Source of the DNA: Gp7-AA6 sp963832145
GTDB taxonomy: Bacteria > Acidobacteriota > Thermoanaerobaculia > UBA5066 > Gp7-AA6
Direction of reading: 5' to 3'
Length of the DNA: 64,000 nt
Assembly (NCBI GenBank): GCA_963832145.1
Contig: CAWHTA010000011.1
Span: forward strand, 248,001 to 312,000
Shown here: positions 8,536-15,361 of the stretch, piece after piece
How the letters are laid out: each line of letters begins with the position of its first letter
How positions within the stretch are numbered: position 1 is the stretch's first letter
Notes under the pieces: generated by a model
What the model saw: only the letters and a program-made list of their open reading frames with translations
Told to the model about the DNA's origin: nothing
Database searches by the model: none
Made by a program: the position numbers and the translations under genes

Positions 8536-9224
8536 TGCGCGGGAAGCGCTTCATATCCTCTGCGATTCTTCGTCTTTCGACTTCGCTCCGCGCGAGCCCG
8601 CTGCAGGATTTCCCGGACCTCGTCGTCGGTCGTCTGGGAAAAGTCTTCGTACCACTGTCCCACTGACTGGAAGGGAGCGGGCGTTTCGGCGCAGACGACT
8701 TCGTCGACGACTTCACCGAACTCACTGCAGGAGTCCGCCGCGGCCACCGGCACCGCGACGACGATACGCGCCGGATCCTTCCGGCGTAGCGCCGCGGCCG
8801 CGGCCCGCATCGTCGAACCCGTCGCGAGACCGTCGTCGACGAGGATCACGGTCCGGCCGCGAACGGGCGGCGGAGCCGTCGTGCCTCGATACGCAGTCTC
8901 GCGTCGCTCGAGCTCCTGGAGCTCTCGCGCGGCAATCGCTTCGACCGTCGCGTCCTGCACGTGAAAGCGCCGGAGCAGATTCGTACTCAGGACCCGAACG
9001 CCGCCGCTCGCGATCGCGCCGAACGCGAATTCTTCCTGCCCGGGATACCCGAGCTTTCGAACGAGGAAAACATCCAGCGGCGCGCCGAGCGCGTGCGCGA
9101 CTTCGTACCCGACCGGAACGCCGCCTCGCGGAAGCGCGAGCACGATCACGTCCGGACGGTTCGCGAATCCGTGGAGTCTTTGAGCCAGGCGTCGGCCGGC
9201 GTCGGCGCGGTCTCTAAAGAGCAT
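8532..9224 (-). CDS. Phosphoribosyltransferase family protein
   Basis: 230 aa. The PRPP-binding loop VILVDDGLATGSTM is at residues ~127-140, and VIVLALPRGGVPVGYEVA and DVFLVRKLGYPGQEEFAFGAIASGG are typical of the stand-alone PRTase subgroup often found with dienelactone hydrolase or universal stress domains. True substrate unknown. The charged C-terminal tail (RARAERSRKTKNRR) is unusual and may bind nucleic acid or be disordered. It is transcribed convergently with the cyclodeaminase gene. Confidence 0.88.
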   Translation of the reverse strand: MLFRDRADAGRRLAQRLHGFANRPDVIVLALPRGGVPVGYEVAHALGAPLDVFLVRKLGYPGQEEFAFGAIASGGVRVLSTNLLRRFHVQDATVEAIAARELQELERRETAYRGTTAPPPVRGRTVILVDDGLATGSTMRAAAAALRRKDPARIVVAVPVAAADSCSEFGEVVDEVVCAETPAPFQSVGQWYEDFSQTTDDEVREILQRARAERSRKTKNRRGYEALPAH

Positions 9225-9343
9225 GCGCTGGCGCTCCTTTCCGAGCGGGAATCGCCCGGCGCTTCGACACTGTATGAGGAACGACTCCCGTCAGGCGGAA
9301 AAGGTGCAAATCCCGGGCCGGGATTCGTCCGGAAACGGCGTTT

Positions 9344-9892
9344 CTACCGACCCAGCGTGCGACCCAGGATCCCGATCACGTCGTCGACCATCGAGCCGTC
9401 GCGGTTCTGGTCGAGCACGCCGCCGAGGAGTCCCATGAGGCCGCCGCCCGCCCCTGCGGAGGCCGGCACCTCCTGCTGAGACGTCTTGCGCGCGAGGGTC
9501 CCCATCACGAGAGTTGCCACCATCGGCAGCATGCGTTTCAGGAGATCCGCACCGAGGCCGCTCTGCGCGGCCGCGCGGCTCGCGACCTGGCGGCTGACGT
9601 CCTTGCTTCCGAAGACGTGCGAGAGGATTCCATTGCCGTCCTCGATGGTCTCGGGAAGCTCGAGCGTCGTCGGGTCTTCGACGTACTGCTCGTGACCCCC
9701 GCTCGAAAGAGCGGCCAACAGGTCCTGGAGACCGCCGGCGCTCTGCGCGTTTTTCTGTAGCCCGACCGCGAGCGCCGGAACGAGGGCCGCGATCGCGGCC
9801 CGGCTCTGCCCGGGTTCCAGCCCGAACTGGTTTTCGATCTGCCGCACCGCAGCGCCGTTCTGTTGATTGAGGATGGTTTCGACGAGGTTCAT
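9344..9892 (-). CDS. DUF937 domain protein
   Basis: 182 aa. N-terminal MNLVETILNQQNGAAVRQIENQFGLEP and the segment GILSHVFGSKDVSRQVASRAAAQSG followed by LLKRMLPMVATLVMGTLAR match the DUF937 (YidB-like) family. A Gly-rich hinge (SAGAGGGLMGLLGGVLDQNRDGSMVDDVIG) closes the protein. The family is small, soluble and functionally uncharacterised. The gene is single and lies 119 bp upstream of the phosphoribosyltransferase on the same strand. Confidence 0.9.
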   Translation of the reverse strand: MNLVETILNQQNGAAVRQIENQFGLEPGQSRAAIAALVPALAVGLQKNAQSAGGLQDLLAALSSGGHEQYVEDPTTLELPETIEDGNGILSHVFGSKDVSRQVASRAAAQSGLGADLLKRMLPMVATLVMGTLARKTSQQEVPASAGAGGGLMGLLGGVLDQNRDGSMVDDVIGILGRTLGR

Positions 9893-10129
9893 GGCGGGTC
9901 CCCTTTCGTTCGAGTCGATCCTACATTCGCGTGGAGTGCTCGTTAACGCCCCCTGTCAGTACTCCAGCTGCGTGATAGAGTTTTCTTCTCGCGTTCGCTC
10001 GGCTTCCTGCCAGACCCCATCGCGACAGAGCTTTCCGAACAAACGAGAAGGCACAACAAGTCGGGCGGCAGCCCGTTGTGTTGCGACTGATCTGCCGTCT
10101 CGGTGCCGCTAGGCATCAAAGGTGGGCGA

Positions 10130-10423
10130 ATGCATCTTTCCTTCAAGGCTTCTCCCAAGGGTTCGAGCGACTGGATCTTCCTCGAGCTACTGCGCGACCC
10201 TTCAAAGAAGTGGCGCGTCGACATGTACGGTCAGGCCATGGGCGGAGAGGAGTGGCTCCCGCTTTTCTCCAAAGTCGTCGGGGTGTTGGACGAGCGCTCC
10301 GACCAGGCTTCCGATGTAGTCATCACTGGGGCGTCGGTTCCCCTCGGAGAAGCCTCGGATATGACGGACGAGGAGCGGATTCCGGAGACGGTCGGGGAGG
10401 ATGGCTCCTCAGGTAGGATTTGA
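10130..10423 (+). CDS. Hypothetical protein ending inside tRNA-Asn
   Basis: 97 aa from the ATG preceded by AAAGGTGGG; a GTG nine codons upstream is also possible. The sequence is mixed alpha/beta (MHLSFKASP, DWIFLELLRDPSKKWRVDMYG) with an acidic tail. The stop codon falls within the T-arm end of the oppositely oriented tRNA gene, so the last residues (SSGRI) derive from tRNA sequence. No family recognised. The neighbourhood has visibly lower GC than the rest of the window, which could mark a small acquired segment next to a tRNA 3' end. Confidence 0.4.
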   Translation: MHLSFKASPKGSSDWIFLELLRDPSKKWRVDMYGQAMGGEEWLPLFSKVVGVLDERSDQASDVVITGASVPLGEASDMTDEERIPETVGEDGSSGRI

Positions 10424-10476
10424 ACCTACAACCCTCCGGTTAACAGCCGGATGCTCTGCCATTGAGCTACTGAGGA
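10402..10476 (-). tRNA. tRNA-Asn (GTT)
   Basis: Read on the minus strand: acceptor TCCTCAG pairing with CTGAGGA, D-arm AGCTCAATGGCAGAGC, anticodon loop CTGTTAA giving GTT, T-arm with GGTTCAAATCC, and an encoded CCA. 75 nt including CCA. Confidence 0.96.
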
Positions 10477-10517
10477 AAAGAGCGGCTCGGTAACGAGCGG
10501 CCGATGACGATAGCGGA

Positions 10518-10560
10518 CCCCGCCGGAGGTGTCAAACGGCCCCTCCGGCGGGCCTTTTTG
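10518..10560 (+). terminator. Rho-independent terminator
   Basis: Stem CCCGCCGGAGG / CCTCCGGCGGG with an intervening loop of 13 nt, followed by CCTTTTTG. Oriented for plus-strand transcription entering from the hypothetical gene that runs into the tRNA. Confidence 0.75.
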
Positions 10561-10608
10561 TAGCGAAACCAGTCTTTGCGTCCGCCCATAGTTCGGTCGG
10601 AGGAGCTC

Positions 10609-10683
10609 ATGAGAATCGGAGTGCTCGGCGCGGGAACCGTCGGCTCGACGCTCGCCGCAAGCTCGCGTCGCTCGGGCACGAAC
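10609..10683 (+). pseudogene. Truncated start of an F420-dependent NADP-oxidoreductase-like gene
   Basis: CGGAGGAG and an ATG open a frame MRIGVLGAGTVGSTLA, the dinucleotide-binding start of NAD(P)-binding F420-reductase-type proteins. After one lost base the frame continues KLASLGHE, exactly the next conserved stretch, and is then cut off by a palindromic repeat. Nothing further of the gene is present. The remnant keeps its ribosome-binding site, so deletion or repeat insertion was probably recent. Confidence 0.7.
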
Positions 10684-10760
10684 GTCATCCTGAGCGTAGC
10701 GAAGGACCCCTCGCTTTTCAGAGGTGGGGTTCCTCGTCGCTTCGCTCCTCGGAATGACAG
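10684..10760. repeat. TCATCCTGAG / CGGAATGACA palindromic repeat
   Basis: Same family as the element at 3421: GTCATCCTGAGCGTAGCGAAGGACC ... TCGCTTCGCTCCTCGGAATGAC. It sits at the truncation point of the oxidoreductase remnant and just past the stop of the convergent lipoprotein gene. Confidence 0.85.
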
Positions 10761-10766
10761 GGGCGG

Positions 10767-11240
10767 TCAACTCGCCGGCTCCCACGACGCCCACGTCACG
10801 ACCCAGCGGCCGCCTTCGGCGGGCACGAGGCGAAGGTCGAAGCGATAAGCGGAGGTGCGGGGAAGAAGTCCCTCGAGCCCGCCGATTTTTCGCGGTGAGC
10901 CGGACAGGTCGGCGCGGAACCGCGCGCGGGCGGCGCCCGCGGCCCTCTCGATCGTGAGCTCCGAGATCCGGACGCCGAGCGACTCGTAGGCCGCGAGGTA
11001 GCGGCGCAGGTTGGCTTCGGCGTCGGGGCGCCCGCTGCCGTCGGCGGCCTGGAAGTCGGGAGAGAGGCGCTCGACGATCGCGGCGGCCTGCCGATCCTCG
11101 GCCCCTTCGACGATGCCGTCGAGCGTCTGCTGGACCGGATCGGTTTTGGGGCCGCAGGCCGCGACAAACGCGAGGGCGAGGCCCGCGACCGAACCGAGGC
11201 TCTTTCTCCCGTTCGCCGGCAAGGCCTTATTCTCACGCAT
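10767..11240 (-). CDS. Small lipoprotein, NTF2-like fold suspected
   Basis: 157 aa. Signal sequence with lipobox ...LAFVAAC (Cys near residue 29) followed by GPKTDPVQQTLDGIVEGAEDRQAAAIVERLSPDFQAADG and LTIERAAGAARARFRADLSG...WVVTWASWEPAS. The pattern of an N-terminal helical part with 'AIVERLSPDF' and terminal beta strands resembles NTF2-like secreted proteins. Function unknown. Its start codon is only 3 bp from the divergent phosphatase start, leaving no room for two separate promoters, so one of the two starts may be mis-set or a transcript may be leaderless. Confidence 0.75.
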   Translation of the reverse strand: MRENKALPANGRKSLGSVAGLALAFVAACGPKTDPVQQTLDGIVEGAEDRQAAAIVERLSPDFQAADGSGRPDAEANLRRYLAAYESLGVRISELTIERAAGAARARFRADLSGSPRKIGGLEGLLPRTSAYRFDLRLVPAEGGRWVVTWASWEPAS

Positions 11241-11243
11241 TCG

Positions 11244-13007
11244 ATGAAACGCCGCGCGCTTCTCCTCGTACTGGCGCTCTGGCTCGGCGCCGCGGCGTCC
11301 CTTCGCGGGGCCGAGAAGCCCGCGCTCGTCGTCGTGATCGCGGTCGACCAGATGCGGCCCGAATACCTCGACCGCTTCCGCCCGTGGTTCGGCCGCGACG
11401 GTTTTCGCCGCTTCCTCGACCGCGGGGCGCGATACCCCGAGGCGCGTCACCGCCATGCCGCAACGTTCACCTGCCCGGGGCATGCGTCGATCGGCAGCGG
11501 GCTCGACCCGCGAGAGACCGGAGTCATCGGCAACTACTGGTACGACGCCGCGAAGGATCTGCGCGAGTACTGCGTCGAGGATCGCGCGGCGCAGTGGGTG
11601 GGCATCCCGCCGGACGCGCCGAAGATCACGGTCCTTCCGGCCTCGCCGGTGCTCCTCTCGGGACACTTCCTCGGAGACCACCTGAAAGAGAAGTTCCCCG
11701 GCGCGCGCGTCGTGTCGCTCGCGCTGAAGGACCGATCCGCGGTGCCGATGGGCGGACGCAAGGCGGACGCGGCCGTCTGGTTCGAGCGGCGATACGAGCG
11801 GTTCCTCACGTCGTCCTATTACCCCCCACGCCCGTCGCTCCTGGCGTTCAACGAGAAGCTGCCCGCTTTCTTCGCCGCGCACGGAAAGTGGGACCTCTCG
11901 GGCCGCATTCCGGAGAAGGACCTCGCCCGCGTCACGTTCGATCCGCCGGCGCTCGCGCGCTTCAAAGGATCGCTGGAGGGGACCGGCGACTCCTTTCCGC
12001 GCGCGCTCTCCAACGTGCGGAGCATCGTCGAGTCGCCCTTCGGCGACGAGCTCGTCCTCGCGCTCGCCCGGCATGCCGTCGCCGACTTCCGGCTCGGCCG
12101 CAACGCGGCGAAGGCGCCCGACCTCCTGTTCCTGGGGCTCTCCTCTCTCGACTACTACGGCCACCGGAACGGCGCGGACTCGCGCGAGGTTGCCGACGGC
12201 ATCGTGCGGCTCGACGCCGAGCTCGGGGCGTTCTTCCTCTGGCTCGACAAGGAGGTCGGCACGGGACGGACGCTCATCTTCCTGACCGGGGACCACGGCG
12301 CGACGACGATCCCCGAGGTCGCGCGGGAAAAGGCGCGCCTTCGCACCGGACGGGACGATCCGGGAATCGCGGGCCGCGTCGACTTCGGGAACGGAAGCGG
12401 CGCCGCTCCCACTGTCGCCGACGGCGCTCCCGACCGCCTCGCGCTCGAGAAGCACCTCGCGGCGACGTTCGGGTATTCACTCGACCCGTCCCTTCCGAAC
12501 GCGCTCGAAGGAGCGGTTCGACGCTTCGAAGACCCGATCGGGTTCTACCTGAACCGGCCGGTGCTCGCGCGGCGGCGCCTCGCGCCGGAAAGGGTGAAGG
12601 AGGCGGTTCGCGACTGGCTGCGCACCCGGCCGGGCGTGCGCGCGTCCTACACGAATACCGACGTCGGGAACGGGCTCCCGGCCGCCGAGTCGCTCGGGCT
12701 CGCGATCGAACGATCGTTTCGCGCGGACCGGTCACCGGACGTCGGCGTCTACCTGAAGCCCGGTTGGATCTTCCGCAAGGAAGGGGGATCGACGCACGGC
12801 CAGCCGACCGACGAGGACTCGCGGGTTCCGGTTCTCGCGTTCGGTCCGGGCGTTCTCGCCGGATCGTTCGGCGTGCGCGTCTCTCCCCTCTCGATCGCGA
12901 AGACAGTCGGCGCCCTCTACGGATTCGAGGCCGGCGCGCGCGACGCGGAGGTTCTCGAAGCAGTCCTCGGCCGCGCGGAAGGGTCGCGCAAGGCCGCTTC
13001 ACCGTGA
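11244..13007 (+). CDS. PafA-like alkaline phosphatase (secreted)
   Basis: 587 aa with a signal peptide (RRALLLVLALWLGAAASLRGA). Alkaline phosphatase superfamily: metal Asp35 in VIAVDQMRPEYLDRF, nucleophile threonine in the HAATFTCPGHASIGSG box (Thr74/Thr76), TGVIGNYWYD, LGLSSLDYYGHRNG and FLTGDHGATTIPE for the second metal site, and STHGQPTDEDSRVPVLAFG for the last histidine ligand. The threonine nucleophile points to the PafA type of periplasmic phosphomonoesterase rather than E. coli PhoA. The hemerythrin gene starts in a GTGA overlap with its stop, so the two are translationally coupled. Confidence 0.92.
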   Translation: MKRRALLLVLALWLGAAASLRGAEKPALVVVIAVDQMRPEYLDRFRPWFGRDGFRRFLDRGARYPEARHRHAATFTCPGHASIGSGLDPRETGVIGNYWYDAAKDLREYCVEDRAAQWVGIPPDAPKITVLPASPVLLSGHFLGDHLKEKFPGARVVSLALKDRSAVPMGGRKADAAVWFERRYERFLTSSYYPPRPSLLAFNEKLPAFFAAHGKWDLSGRIPEKDLARVTFDPPALARFKGSLEGTGDSFPRALSNVRSIVESPFGDELVLALARHAVADFRLGRNAAKAPDLLFLGLSSLDYYGHRNGADSREVADGIVRLDAELGAFFLWLDKEVGTGRTLIFLTGDHGATTIPEVAREKARLRTGRDDPGIAGRVDFGNGSGAAPTVADGAPDRLALEKHLAATFGYSLDPSLPNALEGAVRRFEDPIGFYLNRPVLARRRLAPERVKEAVRDWLRTRPGVRASYTNTDVGNGLPAAESLGLAIERSFRADRSPDVGVYLKPGWIFRKEGGSTHGQPTDEDSRVPVLAFGPGVLAGSFGVRVSPLSIAKTVGALYGFEAGARDAEVLEAVLGRAEGSRKAASP

Positions 13008-13468
13008 CCACCGGAGGGAATGCGCCGCTCGAAGCGCTACTGGGATCCGAACACCGGCGGCTCGACGACCTGTTCGGGCGGTTCCTTTCCTCCGCGACCC
13101 CCGAGGATGCCCGCGACGCGATCAACGCGTTCGACGACGCGCTCCGCCGCCACACGGCTCTCGAGGACGAACACCTCTACTCCGCGCGTCGGGGCGGCAA
13201 ATTGGCCGCGGCGGAGGGCGAGACCGATCGGGAGCGGCTCTTTCGCGAGCTCGCGCTCGAGCACGTTCAGATCCGCGAGGTGAGCGGAATGATGAAACGG
13301 CTCCTCGGAGAGAGAGGAGATCTCGCGGGCGCGCGCGCTCTCGCCGGGAATCTCGCGAGGCGCTGGGACGCCCACACAGCAAGGGAAGAGCGGGACGCTT
13401 ACCCTCTCGTCGCGGAAGGACCGTCCGAAGCCGCGCTCCGCGAAGCGCTGGAGCCACGCTCGGACTGA
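13004..13468 (+). CDS. Hemerythrin HHE domain protein
   Basis: 154 aa four-helix bundle. Iron-ligand pattern: SEHRRLDDLF, RRHTALEDEHLY, ALEHVQIREVSG, RRWDAHTAREERDAYPL. Such proteins bind a di-iron centre and sense or carry O2/NO. The GTG start overlaps the phosphatase stop (GTGA) and is required to keep the first histidine helix. Coupling a hemerythrin to a phosphatase is unusual; no functional link is obvious. Confidence 0.88.
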   Translation: MTTGGNAPLEALLGSEHRRLDDLFGRFLSSATPEDARDAINAFDDALRRHTALEDEHLYSARRGGKLAAAEGETDRERLFRELALEHVQIREVSGMMKRLLGERGDLAGARALAGNLARRWDAHTAREERDAYPLVAEGPSEAALREALEPRSD

Positions 13469-13583
13469 GAGCTCCCGAGGCGGCCCGCGACGGCGGAGCC
13501 GAGACCGCACAGCCCGAGAAGGAAGAGCGCTTACGAAGAGGGCGCGAATCGACGGGGAGTCGGTCGCCGCCACCCGACGGAGG

Positions 13584-14054
13584 CTATCTCGCGGCTACTT
13601 CGATGCGAAGGGGGGCGCACTCCAGGTTCCTGCGCCGGTGCTCGCCTCGCGGACGCGGGAACCGGTCGCCGGACGGCACGACGTCCGCGAGCCCGCGCGT
13701 GAAGGCGACCTCGTAGGTCCCGGCCTGCCGGAGGTCGTACGGGCCCGCGAGGTCCACCACCTTGTTCACCGACTTTCCGGGCGCGATCTCGACGTAGTCC
13801 TCGGCGCCCGGGTCGCCGCGCTTCATCATCGGCCCCTCGTACGCGAGCTTCCGGCCTCCGTACGAAACGTCGAGGACGTCGGACCAGAACCCCTCGAGGG
13901 GCGTGAGCCAGCGAAGCACCCGCACGGCGCGCGGGCCGCGATTGGTGAGGGTGAACCGAACTTTCACCGGCCCGCCCGTGACGGCGCCCGGTTCCGCTTC
14001 GAGCCGGCACGCAAGGTCCGGGGGGCGGGAGGCGGACGCTTCCAGGTTCGGCAC
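13584..14054 (-). CDS. Secreted beta-sandwich protein, paralogue of the M35 propeptide-like domain
   Basis: At least 156 aa. LACRLEAEPGAVTGGPVKVRFTLTNRG, VLRWLTPLEGFWSDVLDVSYGGRKLAYEGPMMKRG, AEDYVEIAPGKSVNKVVDLAGPYDLRQAGTYEVAF aligns along its length with residues ~40-145 of the neighbouring M35 peptidase (LVWHTPLAGFSNDLFYV, AEDYVEIESGGSV, YDMSQPGQYTIVY) but lacks any catalytic part. A GTG at 14112, six bases after the peptidase stop, would give a fine signal peptide (KPLARPIVFATLLAALLA) if one G in CCGGCTGG were removed, so the true start is probably there. Plausibly a stand-alone inhibitor or chaperone of the peptidase; that role is inference. Confidence 0.72.
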   Translation of the reverse strand: MPNLEASASRPPDLACRLEAEPGAVTGGPVKVRFTLTNRGPRAVRVLRWLTPLEGFWSDVLDVSYGGRKLAYEGPMMKRGDPGAEDYVEIAPGKSVNKVVDLAGPYDLRQAGTYEVAFTRGLADVVPSGDRFPRPRGEHRRRNLECAPLRIEVAAR

Positions 14055-14117
14055 GGCGAGAAGCGCGGCGAGGAGCGTCGCGAAGACGATCGGGCGCGCC
14101 AGCCGGCTTCACCCGAT

Positions 14118-15227
14118 CTAAGGAGTGCCCGCCTCGGCGAAGTACTCGTGGCTGTCGGCGTTGCGGATCGAGTTCTCCGGCTGAAGCTGCGCGAGCTGCC
14201 GGCAGGCAACCTGACCGTACACGACGTCGTCGGTGCCCGCGACCACGTCGAAGTGGCTCATCTCGTGGATCAGGGTTCCGCCCTTCGAGTCCCGGCCGGT
14301 CATCGTCGCGGTCCAGAACGCCTTGCAGAGGTGGATGTCGTAAGGCTTCGTCGGGTAGACGAAGGCGAAGGACGAGCTCTCGCAGTCGCAGTGAAACGTG
14401 ACCGTGCGAGAGGTGAAGGCGCTCGCGATCGCGACGAAATTCGTCGCGACGGTGGAGTAGTTCGGGGCACTGTACGCACCGAACCACTCGCCGTAGCGGG
14501 CGTCGGAAGGCCGAGCGTTGTCTGGAAGACTCTGGAGATAACCGCGCGACTCCGTCGCCATGTGTGCGGCTGTCGACAGCGCCTCGAGGAGGGTCGCCTG
14601 TCGCTCGTTCGTGCAGGCGACGAAAAGAGGTTGCTGGGTCTGCGGGTCGCCGCCCTTCGCCCTCTTCGTGACGAGATTCAATCGGAGCACGAGGTCCGAC
14701 GCGACCACGTCGACGCTTTCCGGCAGAAGGACCGGAGCGTCCTTCACGGACGGCGGTGCGTGGTGGCCGTGGAGCGCTTCGAGCTCGAGGAGCTCGCTGC
14801 GATACACGATCGTGTACTGGCCCGGCTGCGACATGTCGTAGACCGCGGACGGGTCGAAGGTCGCCGACACGGAGCCACCGGACTCGATCTCGACGTAGTC
14901 CTCGGCGGTGGGCGCGCCCCACTTCTCGAGCTTGCCCGTGTAGGGGACGGGCTCGCCGTCCCGCTCGACGTAGAAGAGGTCGTTCGAGAACCCGGCGAGC
15001 GGCGTGTGCCACACGAGCACCCGGCGGGTCTCGAGAGTGTCGTTGTGGAGAGTCCAGCGGGCCACGATCGCCTCGGAGCCGTCGTAGACCGCCTGCGTGT
15101 TGGCGGACGCCAATTCGGTCATCGCGACGAGCTTCCCCTCGGACGCCGCCGACGCCGCGGAAACGGCCGTCAACCCCAGGAGCAGGGCGACAGAAACTCG
15201 GGCGGCGATGGTCGTTTTCTGAAACAT
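14118..15227 (-). CDS. M35 (deuterolysin/peptidyl-Lys) metallopeptidase
   Basis: 369-aa secreted zinc protease. Signal peptide QKTTIAARVSVALLLGLTAVSAASA; an N-terminal beta-sandwich resembling an Ig-like propeptide (residues ~40-150); then the catalytic domain with HEMSH (His321, Glu322, His325) and GTDDVVYG supplying Asp334, the aspzincin GTxDxxYG signature. NADSHEYFAE closes the family pattern, as in peptidyl-Lys (Lys-N type) endopeptidases. Cysteine pairs in the catalytic part suggest disulfides. GAGGAG at the right distance supports the ATG. It is the first gene of an operon with the beta-sandwich paralogue. Confidence 0.92.
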   Translation of the reverse strand: MFQKTTIAARVSVALLLGLTAVSAASAASEGKLVAMTELASANTQAVYDGSEAIVARWTLHNDTLETRRVLVWHTPLAGFSNDLFYVERDGEPVPYTGKLEKWGAPTAEDYVEIESGGSVSATFDPSAVYDMSQPGQYTIVYRSELLELEALHGHHAPPSVKDAPVLLPESVDVVASDLVLRLNLVTKRAKGGDPQTQQPLFVACTNERQATLLEALSTAAHMATESRGYLQSLPDNARPSDARYGEWFGAYSAPNYSTVATNFVAIASAFTSRTVTFHCDCESSSFAFVYPTKPYDIHLCKAFWTATMTGRDSKGGTLIHEMSHFDVVAGTDDVVYGQVACRQLAQLQPENSIRNADSHEYFAEAGTP

Positions 15228-15361
15228 CTCAGATCTCCTCGGGATGAAGTCGGGAACCGTCCAACGATACGGCAAATTCCGAGTAACCCTCTATGGCGCT
15301 ACCGCCATGGGCCGTTGCGTAACCGCCTTTTGCCCTCTACCGGCCCCCGTCGAGGGGGCCG

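Noticed and set aside
10051..10084. Inverted repeat CACAAC...GTTGTG that resembles an integron attC
   Set aside because: It lacks the RYYYAAC / GTTRRRY core pair, has no integrase or cassette context, and is a single copy.
13499..13560. Minus-strand peptide ALFLLGLCGLGSAVAG that looks like a PEP-CTERM sorting tail
   Set aside because: A stop codon stands immediately upstream and no secreted protein precedes it in that frame.
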